Shown here one piece after another: positions 1 to 7,838 of a DNA stretch of 17,477 nucleotides. Source of the stretch: Phoronis ovalis (taxonomy: Eukaryota > Phoronida > Phoronidae); assembly GCA_028565635.1 (NCBI GenBank), contig JAOXYB010020615.1, positions 1 through 17,477 on the forward strand. The letters are read 5' to 3'. A program made the position numbers and the translations under genes. The notes below the pieces were generated by a model. It was not told where the DNA came from, made no database searches, and saw only the letters and a list, made by a program, of their open reading frames with translations. Position 1 is the stretch's first letter. Each line of letters opens with the position of its first letter.

Positions 1-560
1 TGTACTACTTTAATGAGGCCTGATGCCCATTCACGTGAATGTATCTAAATTATGCTGGGTATTGAACTTGCAAAATGTTAATTAATTATGGTATGGGAGC
101 CGGCAAAATTTGTCAGTTATGTCAAAAACTTGTGATCCCCTGAATGATGCAAAAAAAATTGACCCCGGATGTTACCAAAAAATTCATGACACCTTACTGA
201 AAATTGATGTTATATTTTAAAAAGCAAACTTTTCAATTTACAGAGAGATGCTCATTTATATTTATTAATATCCTGACTAAAAGAAATATTAACACTCTTA
301 CAAAAAAAACTTATTATTCACATTACATGGTCTCATAATATAATACTATTAAACCTTTAAATTATTTACCATATATTGCACTATATATTTATGGAATATA
401 CAAAATCATCACAAGATATTGAGCTATTAGAATTCATCAGTGTTAAATTGTCTGTACTGAGCCCGTATTAAGAATGCGGAAAGAAAAGCTTAATGTGATA
501 GTGGATGATTGTAAAGGGGTTAAAACATAACCAGGTATCGATATATAAAACTTTGAACAG
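1..560. other. AT-rich stretch without a supported gene
   Basis: No long reading frame and no recognisable domain is seen on either strand. Short runs such as the ATG-started frame near 472 (about 18 codons) are too short to judge. If the putative terminal exon at 561-700 is real, this stretch would be its upstream intron or would hold earlier exons that I cannot identify by eye. Confidence 0.5.
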
Positions 561-700
561 GATTAACTCTAGAAATAGAAGTGAATGTGCCAGACGTAAA
601 AAAAACTCTCGTGTCGCTAAATCTAGAAAATGGCAAAGGAAAGAAAAAGCCGCGACCGAAATGTTTAAGTGATATCTTAAGATATTATGAATGTAACTAG
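561..700 (+). CDS. Putative last exon of an unidentified gene
   Basis: An acceptor-like AG at 559-560 (context ttgaacag) is followed by a frame open from 563 to a TAG at 698-700. It encodes 45 residues beginning LTLEIEVNVPDVKK, with a basic stretch GKGKKKPRPKC and ending LRYYECN. An AATAAA lies at 714-719, only 13 nt after the stop, as expected for a compact terminal exon. In this frame a TGA at 554-556 closes the path upstream, so the segment can only be coding if it is spliced. The polypyrimidine tract before the AG is weak. A second frame across the same bases, open from an ATG near 503 to TGA 669-671 (about 55 codons), is also unbroken, so the frame is not certain. I do not recognise the product. 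Confidence 0.3.
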
Positions 701-713
701 ATTATCTCTGACA

Positions 714-719
714 AATAAA
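714..719 (+). promoter_or_regulatory. AATAAA poly(A) signal candidate
   Basis: A canonical hexamer lies 13 nt beyond the TAG that closes the putative exon at 561-700. Single hexamers are common by chance in AT-rich DNA, so its value lies in the spacing to that stop. Confidence 0.35.
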
Positions 720-1117
720 GAACAGTTTACACAGAATTTCATTTCTCTCTTACTGTTGTAATAAGGAAATTTTACTATTTATGGCAACTAATTATGAGGA
801 AAGTTATTAACAGTTACTTATATTAAAGTTATGTTGTCCCGCATTTTGTTTTTGATATATTTAATAAATTGTGTGAACTTTATAAGATCAGTTTTGATTT
901 GAAACAGTTCATTCGTTTTTCAGAATGCTTGATCTTATTAATGCGAACTTGTCCCAAGTATTATTTCCTTCGTTTTTCTTCAGCATCAGACACCTTAAAA
1001 ATATATTACCCTCCCTGGGAGGTGGCCAAAATTCCATTACCCCCTAATTGTCGCCCACATGTCATAATTAGTGAACACTCCCTTAATTATTCCGAAAATT
1101 GATGGATACATTGATTC
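720..1117. other. Intergenic region upstream of the PAQR gene
   Basis: No convincing coding segment is seen. A 77-codon frame at 869-1102 starts at TTG, has no recognisable motif and is closed by TGA. A short inverted repeat lies near 1010-1023 (cctcc-ctg-ggagg). The receptor promoter or a 5' noncoding exon probably lies here, but no TATA or initiator can be assigned with confidence. Confidence 0.4.
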
Positions 1118-2134
1118 ATGGATATTAATTTACTTGTTCTGTCGTTTATAGGTGCATCCAATCTTCTTCGATCAGACTCCAAGACTACATCAAAAGATGA
1201 CGTTCCGCTACTTTTTCATAAACCTCATATTGAAACAGGGTTTCGAAAAATAAATCAACCATGGTCTTGCTATGTATTAAGTATTTTTGAAATAAACAAT
1301 GAATGTTTAAATGTTTGGACACATCTTGCTGGTGTAGTGTTTACAATATACAAAATATGGGACTTTTCCTACAGTATAGATTTCATGAATGATCAATACA
1401 TGTGGCCATTTTTAGTATTTCTTACATGCAATCTAATTTTATATTCATGTTCAGCTGTGGCCCATTGTTTACACAGTAAATCTCAAACAGTTAATTATAT
1501 ATGCTTCATGATTGATTATGCTGGTATAGGCATGATTGGTTTTGGTGGAACAATTGCACATTTTATGTATTGTACTGAACAACATTTCTATAACTTTGCT
1601 CAAAATTGGTTTGTAGAATTTGGAGCTTTATTGTGCGTCAACAGTTGTATGTGTAACTGCATATTAAAGGTGTTATTTTCGAAACCAACCCCTAGAACAC
1701 GCATGTTATGGCAATTGTTACCAAATAGTGCGATATATATATGGGCAATATATCCAGTTGTATGTCAGATATATAACTGCCACGTACATAACCTGAAATG
1801 TGATGACAGCATACATCTCCATACTATGCAAATTTGTTGGGTTTTGAGTAGCGGATTTTTCTTTAGCTCTTTTATACCAGAATGTGTATTTCCAGGAAAA
1901 TTTGATTTCATTGGAAATAGCCATCAAATATTTCACATTTGTCTTTTGCTAGTGTCTTATTTTCAATTTCAGGCAATACAGTTGGATATTCAATATGATC
2001 ATGTACATATTTATAGTAGACCAACGCCAACTTTTTCCAATACGTTTGGATTATTTTTATTATTAATTTTGGCAGAGATCACGTGCATATTGTTTTTTTG
2101 GTATCGTATAAGTAAAACAAAGAAAACTGAATAA
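1118..2134 (+). CDS. Membrane progestin receptor, class II PAQR family (PAQR7/8-like)
   Basis: This single-exon frame encodes 338 residues of a seven/eight-helix PAQR membrane protein. The N-terminal family signature is visible at residues 28-70, with VPLLFHKPHIETGFR and NECLNVWTHL. The residues that form the zinc site in adiponectin receptors are all present with family spacing: Ser112 and His116 (SAVAHCLH), Asp133 (DYAGIG), and His269 and His273 (SHQIFH). Hydrophobic segments fall near 66-84, 95-117, 127-149, 164-187, 199-220, 237-256, 269-289 and 307-329. The last matches the extra C-terminal helix of membrane progestin receptors. The motif pattern resembles PAQR7/8 more than PAQR5. Known family members sit in the plasma membrane and mediate rapid steroid responses; a ceramidase-like activity has also been proposed. 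The start is uncertain: an in-frame TGA lies at 1112-1114, and a good acceptor (tttatag) ends at 1151, so residues 1-11 may be intronic and the true N terminus may lie in an upstream exon. Confidence 0.9.
   Translation: MDINLLVLSFIGASNLLRSDSKTTSKDDVPLLFHKPHIETGFRKINQPWSCYVLSIFEINNECLNVWTHLAGVVFTIYKIWDFSYSIDFMNDQYMWPFLVFLTCNLILYSCSAVAHCLHSKSQTVNYICFMIDYAGIGMIGFGGTIAHFMYCTEQHFYNFAQNWFVEFGALLCVNSCMCNCILKVLFSKPTPRTRMLWQLLPNSAIYIWAIYPVVCQIYNCHVHNLKCDDSIHLHTMQICWVLSSGFFFSSFIPECVFPGKFDFIGNSHQIFHICLLLVSYFQFQAIQLDIQYDHVHIYSRPTPTFSNTFGLFLLLILAEITCILFFWYRISKTKKTE
1150..1151 (+). promoter_or_regulatory. Candidate 3' splice site inside the annotated PAQR N terminus
   Basis: A pyrimidine-rich run from about 1131 ends in tttatag at 1151, just after codon 11 of the open frame. 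The conserved PAQR sequence begins only at about residue 28. A spliced start at 1152 would leave the whole conserved domain intact and replace the odd MDINLLVLSFI leader with residues from an unseen upstream exon. Confidence 0.4.
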
Positions 2135-2250
2135 TATTTTAATTGTTTTATTCCTTTTTTATATTGGTTTACACTAGAAACAGTGCTAATTTTACAAAAA
2201 AATGTTAGTCAAAAACATTTCACTACTTCATTATTTCAGCAGAATTTTAG

Positions 2251-2331
2251 AAGCCCTTCAACGACGTCTTCAAAATCTGTCATCTGGATCAAGCCCTTTT
2301 AACGACGTCTTCAAAATCTGTCATCTGGATC
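2251..2331. repeat. Two-copy tandem duplication (40 and 41 bp)
   Basis: Copy 1 is 2251-2290 and copy 2 is 2291-2331. Both begin aagccctt and end catctggatc. They share the core acgacgtcttcaaaatctgt and differ only by one inserted base and one substitution near the start of the unit. The near-identity points to a recent duplication. Confidence 0.93.
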
Positions 2332-2457
2332 TGCAGAACTAAGCTAGCCAGCGCTTGCGTATTTAATAATCTTCCGGGATCATGATAGATGAGTTTATGA
2401 TGACATTTATTTATGGATAATATAAAACATGCCGTGTAAATCCCATGAAGCGCTGAA

Positions 2458-2483
2458 CCGTAGTTGCCCATCCACAACTACGG
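2458..2483. repeat. Perfect 9-bp hairpin
   Basis: The arms ccgtagttg (2458-2466) and caactacgg (2475-2483) flank an 8-nt loop. It lies in the PAQR-GAREM gap, past the PAQR stop. It could fold in a long PAQR 3' UTR, but no function can be assigned. Confidence 0.8.
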
Positions 2484-2673
2484 TATACTAACCCCATTTA
2501 TAAAGCAATCAAAGGATACTGAAAGTAGTTCCCTCTATTTTATCATGGTTTTACTGGATCCAATTAACTTTATTGACTCAACCCAGCATGAGTATTATGT
2601 AATAGTTTTATGACTTGATGTCCAAATGGGGTTGAGTTTGCTTTCATGGGATATACACCTCATGATATATAGC

Positions 2674-2714
2674 GTTTGTTATTAACTTAATCTCCTATTG
2701 ACTTAATAACAAAC
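2674..2714. repeat. Perfect 12-bp inverted repeat
   Basis: The arm gtttgttattaa (2674-2685) is repeated in reverse complement as ttaataacaaac (2703-2714), with a 17-nt spacer. The AT-rich arms make chance more likely than for a mixed sequence, but 12 of 12 is notable. Confidence 0.8.
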
Positions 2715-3182
2715 TGATACGCATGGCGGCTATTTCAAAAACATGTTCTTTGAAAATGCTATTAACAAAATGAATAAAAGACTAATAAGTAAAAAATGAA
2801 AGTTAAAAGTTTATATTCTTATTTATATGCTATAGATCTATGGCCCATGGTGAAACTTTTCACAAACATACGAACAACGCTGTGTTATAACTCGTCGGTA
2901 TTTAATCAGCCATTTACATTTTTAAAATTGCTGTAAATGTGAATGAACAGGATAGGTTACTTGACATGATGCTTAATTTCATAAATTTCCTCTGATGAGG
3001 TTGGCAAGGGATTATTGACGGATGTGCACTGTAGGGTTTTGGTAATTAAGTTTGGAATAAGTGCGAGGCTATGCTTCAGTAAATAAAAAATTATGAAACT
3101 CCTACCTAAAGAATGTATTCGTCTTACTGACAATAAGCTTGACATTTTTAACTCACATTAAACAAGTTTAGCTATACTTGTA

Positions 3183-3188
3183 TTTATT
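3183..3188 (-). promoter_or_regulatory. Poly(A) signal of the GAREM gene
   Basis: TTTATT on the given strand reads AATAAA on the minus strand, 26 nt past the GAREM stop codon at 3215-3217. If used, it gives a very short 3' UTR of roughly 50 nt. Confidence 0.55.
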
Positions 3189-3214
3189 ATTAAATTTTTC
3201 GACTTTTGGCAGTT

Positions 3215-5622
3215 TTACAGTTTTCGTGGTCGCCAGCCGTTTATAAAATCCACAATCTTTTTTCGTTCAAATGCGTTCAGGCAAGTAAATCCTTCTTTTA
3301 ATAAATTACTATCCAACTCTTTAAACAATTTTCCATCAATTTGCTCTTCAAAAAATTGACGCACAACATTTTCCTTCATGCCTATATATCGCAAACATTT
3401 TGCAACTTCAATAACTGATAACGAGGACACGTCGTATGGCGGGATCCATTCAGCGTCGAATTCATCAGGAGTTGTAGCATTGGAACCAGTATCCCAGCTA
3501 AGATTGGATTGGGAGTAGTCATGAACCAACGTTCTAGGCGGTGTGGGAAAACCCGAATCAGTTTTTGTGGACATTGTTGAAGATATACTTTCTGGTCTAA
3601 CGCATCTCTCAGGTGTGGATATTTTTCGCGATCTAAGAGACGAAAAATGTGATCCATTTCTCCTAAATTTATTCTCTGAAATGCCATCGGATTCCTGAAA
3701 GTCTGGTAGACTTTGAAGAGCGACACTAATCTTTTTGAAATTATGCATGCGCAACGTGGCGCTTGAATCGATGTTTTTCAACTTTCGTCTCGTGGAGCCA
3801 CTTAATGTGCTCTCTCTTAAAGATCCAGTTCCTATGTTTTCTCTTGTGTTTAAGGGAGCCATATACGTTTTTGGTGTCCATAACTGGAACACACAAGGAC
3901 GCTCACTACGACCTGATTTCCGTAATACTAAAGAATTATTTGATTTGAATCTTCCAGAACCGACGCTGTTATCTTCAGATATGCCACGAGTTTTCACGCC
4001 CTCTTTGGCTCTGCTAAACTTTCTAGCATCTTGCAACCACGATTCACTCACACTTTGGTGAGCATTTGGATTGTAAGCATGTCGCTCCTCGGCGTGATGT
4101 TCATGAATGGCGCTTATAGATTCATTCGTAGTGTACGCGTTACCGGCAGCTAAATCATTGACACAGTGTGCACATGCTAAAATTGTGGAAGGTTGCGAAA
4201 CATCAGTTTCTCCGCCAACTGACGTATGGTCCATATCGATCTCAGTGTCTCCGGAAATATCAAATAATTCTTCAAGCTGTTGGGTGACGTAGGTTAGCTG
4301 TCTGTCATCTTGATCTTCTTGAGTCGGAAACGATTGCTTCTCTTCACTGCTTGATATACTTATACCTGAAAATTCCACTGCAGGTAACTGACTTGTATTT
4401 GTGATTCTGCTTGAAGCGCTTATGTTGGGCTCATCTGGTGATCTGCGTTTCAAAACCTTAGAATACATAGCATCTATACTGGGTTTACTTGGTGTTTTTA
4501 ATAATGGGGTTGGATTCTTATATGGACTTGTTGACGGAAAGCCCTCATGTTCTTTTGAGATTATGTCAATATTTGGAATTAAATAATCATCATCCTCATC
4601 TACATGAGATATAATATCGTAATCTGGATCTATGATGGAGTTTTCTAACAACGTACCATCTTCTTTATCATTGATGTCTTGTTGAACGGCTTGCTTCACC
4701 TCAGCATAAGCAAACGCTTCTTCTGGGTCGCCTTGAGGTAACGGTGGTAGAGACCTGTTCATCGCTCCAGTAATATTTGGATATTCTTGTTTGTTGGCAA
4801 GATTCGGCACTTCTAGTGACTTGACCTCTTTGATATCTGACTGGCTTATTCGGCTTGTGCGTCGTGATGCCCCAATCACATCCTTCGGCATTTTAAGTTC
4901 TTTCATGGATGAAGCATAGGAGTCACATTTTTCATCACATTGTCTCAAAACAGTTTTATATAAACGTGTTTTAACAATGTCTTTGTTATTCAGTGCTCGG
5001 TAGAATTTCAGGGAAGAATTTGAAGAAATTTCAAACATCGTTTTGTAATGTGGTAATAAACCAATCGTCCGTGCAATGGCAGTTTCATCGCAAAACTCTT
5101 TCTCTAATTGTATAATGCCAGAAAATTTTTGCTGCCCCGTCGGAGGCTCTCCTTCAATCACCTGAACAATTAGCGGTAGTTCTAAATGTCTAACAATGTC
5201 ACAAAGTTGATATACAACGTCATATCTTTTCGTTCCAGGCTCTCCCAAAGGAAAAAACATCCCTGATCGACCGTAAGGTAAAAGAATATCAACATCTTTC
5301 GAATCCACACAGTGCAAATATTTTTCATTGAAGAAATCATCTTCGTCATTCTCTAGCCAGTTAAACATTTCGAAACAGCAGGTAAGTTTCCTTAAAGGCC
5401 CTCTTGATCTTCTTGCGTGATTTTCGTTATACAACACGTTCACGAGCTTCAGTACTACGCCTGGGTGCACTTGATGACGTAACATTGTTCTGCCTACTCG
5501 TTGGTAGCCTAGAATTGGTGAGCGCACAAGAAATCTTTCTGGAGCTCGTGAACCAATTTGAGAAATGGTTTCAAAGAATTCTATAGCTTTTCCATCTGTT
5601 TCAGGTAGTATTTCAAACCAGC
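3215..5622 (-). CDS. GAREM: GAREM exon 2 (second half of CABIT, linker, SAM)
   Basis: This 2,408-nt exon encodes residues 115-916. It opens in the middle of the CABIT domain with GWFEILPETDG and FFETISQIGSRAPERFLVRSP. An open frame extends upstream of 5527 to the acceptor, so starting the protein at 5527 (a GTG codon) would cut off real coding sequence. The very large last exon carries the whole linker and SAM domain without an intron. Confidence 0.92.
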
Positions 5623-7780
5623 CTATAATGTAATAAAAGTATCAGTTTATCAATATTAAATATGAGCTTCAACATTTTTAGATAGTGCAAGTGCAACACT
5701 CGCAAGAATATTTTTAAAAAATAAAACTGTGTTATAACGTCTCTACTCATAATTTTAAATGTCACGAAATGGTCCTAATTTGCGAGATAAAGTTTAAATT
5801 TATCCGATATATCAAACTCTAATAATTATGATGTTATATAATAAAATATCGTTACTATTTTAACGAAGACTCATTTAAAGTTTTTATGTATTCATTTTTA
5901 TTTAAAGAAAATAATAATGTCTGCAATTTGCGGTTATTAGCTTTTTTAAGGTTTTGAACATTAATTTTAAAAATAGAAATCCTTCTTGCGATAAAATCGT
6001 TTAGAATTAACGTTGAAAATCTGTTAAGTACTTCTAATAAATTGACGAATCGATTATTCACTTTATAAAAATGACGTAACATATAATATGACTGATTACA
6101 TCAAGGTTTTAACCACAGGGTTTTCATTTGGGTCTCATTTAAGTTATCACATAGAAAAAGTATGATATCAACTAGTCCCTGGGGTAATGATTGCCCGCCC
6201 TATAGACAGTACCATCTAAATATAGTACGCGTAACCTGCGAATATTATAGCTATGCAGGTAAAGAACCCCGGGGGACACTTCCTATATCGGTCTATATAT
6301 ATACATGTGTCGCCCTTCAGGGTCGCTTTTTTGAGCTACCAGGATATTTCAGGGTGGGTATTTTCACTTCTGGGATATTTCAGGGTGGGTATTTGACGTC
6401 AAGGGGATATTTCAGGGTCGTTTTTAAAATATATTTTAGAGTGGCATAGTTGCCAACTGCCATGGCCCATGCATTTCGGTCAAAATGATTTTTTTTGAGA
6501 TTTTGATCGTCCACAGCGTTTAAAGGAGACGATAGAAGTGGAAATAATGACCTTTTTTTTTTTGCTTGTCAATTTTTTCTGGCAGTACGGAGACGATTTT
6601 TGGGCCAAACGATATTTCAGGGTAGGTATTTTGTCAATTCCGGGGATATTTCAGGGTCAGGGTTTGTACCCCTGGGCCTCACACCCCTACCTCATATAAA
6701 AGAGAGTTCCCCCCTGGTAAGGAACCAATCCATAACGTCCGATATTTAAAGACTACCAAATGTTAAATGGAAAAATAATTATGAACAAATAAAACTGTAG
6801 CTGCGGCTATTTCTTTTAAAACCAGGAAACTGTCACGATTCATTGTTTGAACTGTATGCCTTGCAATAGATTTGGACCTATATTGATTTCATTGATTATC
6901 TCATTGATACACGGACTCTACACGGTTCGTGATGTTTTACACTAGCTCACAAGTCAGATTATCAAGAGCTAGTGCAAAACATCATGAACCAGGACTACAC
7001 GGTAGTGGTTATACCCCGGGGTTATACATAAAAGTTGTCAATGGAAAAGATAAATTCCGCACCATTCATTAAAAAGGGTGTATTATTCATAAAGGCATTA
7101 CATGTACTTTTATATAGACTCAGATCGATTATAGGTGAAAAACTTTTAATTATTACCCGTACCTTTTTAGTATGCTATGTATACATAATACTAAAAATAT
7201 AAAAGTCTCCCAATGTTCACTTTAGTTGATTTTTCGGTAAATATGTTATTATTATTTTAAATATCCTGTATCTATGCATTATACTATATATAAGTAATTG
7301 TATCTGATCTGGGACAATGCTATATATTAAAACAACTTATTATATCCCGAAATAATATATATACGAAATTTTGTGAAACTACATAATATACATGATAGAC
7401 CTGCCTTTATTTAAATATTTTAAAGTATTTTTCTTACCTGAATAATTGATAGGTATTACTAACTGTTGCCCTGTTTCTACGTATGTTTGCAAAAAATTGT
7501 CCCATTTCAACGTTTTAGCCAATATTTTTGAGCACCGTCTTGCGGAATGTAGTAACAGTGGAAGTTCATCATCAAAACTATGGTGTTCCTCAGAAGAAAT
7601 GTTTCTGTTTTCTTTTGTTTCAACCTTTAGTACCTGAGGCAAAGCGTGAACTAATAGTTCCTTAATTTGTACAGCGGTGTCGGTCCATTCTATGTCACCA
7701 ACACTATCTATTGATCCAGAGCTAGATGAAACACTTATTTGCCTTGATAACCGAACATTGGGTTGTCCAAAAGTCGACAT
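3215..7780 (-). CDS. GAREM: GAREM adaptor (CABIT + SAM), two coding exons
   Basis: The joined CDS is complement(3215-5622, 7438-7780): 2,751 nt, 916 residues plus stop. Vertebrate GAREM proteins are about 875. The start is the ATG at 7778-7780 (MSTFGQPNV), the first in-frame ATG after an upstream TAA. The donor CAG|GTAAG (GT at 7437-7436) and acceptor tatag (AG at 5624-5623) join in phase 1 and restore INYSG-WFEILPE, which matches the vertebrate HYAG-QFKLLEQ stretch as I recall it. The CABIT domain spans about 29-323. A long low-complexity linker follows, with possible tyrosine sites YPN (Tyr395), DYLIP (Tyr461) and YKN (Tyr482), and proline motifs PPLP (407-410) and PTPPR (807-811). A C-terminal SAM domain (about 843-916) ends INGWRPRKL, nearly the vertebrate GAREM terminus. 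Family members are cytoplasmic adaptors that bind GRB2 and SHP2 downstream of EGF receptor and promote ERK signalling. Confidence 0.93.
6258..6726. mobile_element. MITE-like element with imperfect terminal inverted repeats
   Basis: The left end (6267-6291) starts ccccgggggacacttcc and continues tatatcgg. The right end (6690-6717), read in reverse complement, gives an imperfect match: ccagggggg, then aactctc, then tatatgagg. The flanks carry a near-perfect 11-bp direct repeat, ggtaaagaacc at 6258-6268 and ggtaaggaacc at 6716-6726, which looks like a target-site duplication with one change. The interior is about 447 bp and has no transposase frame, so it would be non-autonomous. From memory, elements starting with C-run/G-run then a TATAT block are widespread in marine invertebrate genomes; I cannot name the family. 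Confidence 0.6.
6343..6660. repeat. Five copies of a 13-bp motif gatatttcagggt
   Basis: Copies start at 6343, 6374, 6406, 6611 and 6645. Copies 2-3 (6374-6419) and 4-5 (6611-6658) form two matching pairs, each with (g/a)ggtattt after the first copy and ggggatatttcagggtc at the end. This suggests a duplicated pair inside the MITE-like element. Read on + the repeats translate as GYFRVG-like units, but no extended frame exists. Confidence 0.85.
6924..6990. repeat. Foldback hairpin with 25-bp arms
   Basis: The left arm 6924-6948 and right arm 6966-6990 are reverse complements at 23 of 25 positions, with a 17-nt loop. The arms share the core cactagctc/gagctagtg. Just outside or overlapping the ends lie similar direct repeats, ggactctacacggt (6913-6926) and ggactacacggt (6992-7003). 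This could mark an insertion or a snap-back transposon end. Confidence 0.85.
7008..7028. repeat. Small ccccgggg palindrome within repeated ggttatac
   Basis: ggttatac occurs at both ends around a central ccccgggg. This is a short GC-rich island in AT-rich intron sequence, similar in base composition to the left tip of the MITE-like element at 6267. Confidence 0.6.
7438..7780 (-). CDS. GAREM: GAREM exon 1 (N terminus and first half of CABIT)
   Basis: This 343-nt exon encodes residues 1-114 plus one base of codon 115. A serine-rich leader (about residues 12-26) precedes the CABIT start DIEWTDTAVQIKELL, which parallels the vertebrate DVKWSSVAVPLDLL segment as I recall it. It ends VIPINYS before a strong GTAAGA donor. 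Confidence 0.9.
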
Positions 7781-7820
7781 TCTGTGCAAGATGTATCTTT
7801 GTTTGGAAGAAACCGAAGAG

Positions 7821-7838
7821 CTAACTTTGGTTGTCCAT
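7821..7838 (-). other. Possible upstream ORF before GAREM
   Basis: On the minus strand ATG at 7838-7836 opens a five-codon frame (MDNQS) closed by TAG at 7823-7821, 40 nt before the GAREM ATG. A start-stop ATGTAA lies just upstream at 7845-7840. They matter only if the transcript begins farther upstream, which the sequence does not show. Confidence 0.3.

Larger units (their letters stand above)
2135..3180. other. Convergent intergenic region between PAQR and GAREM
   Basis: The two genes point at each other here. No gene is supported. There is no AATAAA close to the PAQR stop; a variant TATAAA lies at 2421-2426 and an AATAAA at 2773-2778. The region holds a tandem duplication and two inverted repeats that are listed separately. 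Short frames on the minus strand (2289-2477, 2957-3145) have no recognisable motif. Confidence 0.5.
5623..7437 (-). other. GAREM: GAREM intron 1 (1,815 nt) with repeat elements
   Basis: Bounded by GTAAGA and a tatag acceptor on the minus strand. It contains a transposon-like block (6258-6726), a foldback hairpin (6924-6990) and a small GC palindrome near 7015. A 75-codon ATG-started minus-strand frame at 5855-6082 is AT-driven, shows no motif and is not needed for the GAREM frame. Confidence 0.8.

Noticed and set aside
503-671. bZIP-like basic region (RRKKNSRVAKSRKWQRK) in a + strand frame
   Set aside because: The N-x(3)-A-x-S-R spacing looks like a bZIP basic region, but the double small-residue position is V-A. 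The frame stops soon after with no leucine zipper, and lysine-rich frames arise easily from A-rich DNA.
3735-4061. 108-residue + strand frame opposite GAREM
   Set aside because: It is antisense to the conserved GAREM linker exon and has no motif.
5855-6082. 75-residue ATG-started minus-strand frame in the GAREM intron
   Set aside because: No motif or domain, strongly AT-driven composition, and not needed for the GAREM frame; treated as intronic.
6162-6449. 95-residue + strand frame with GYFRVG repeats as a gene
   Set aside because: The repeats come from the gatatttcagggt units of a MITE-like element; no protein family is recognised.
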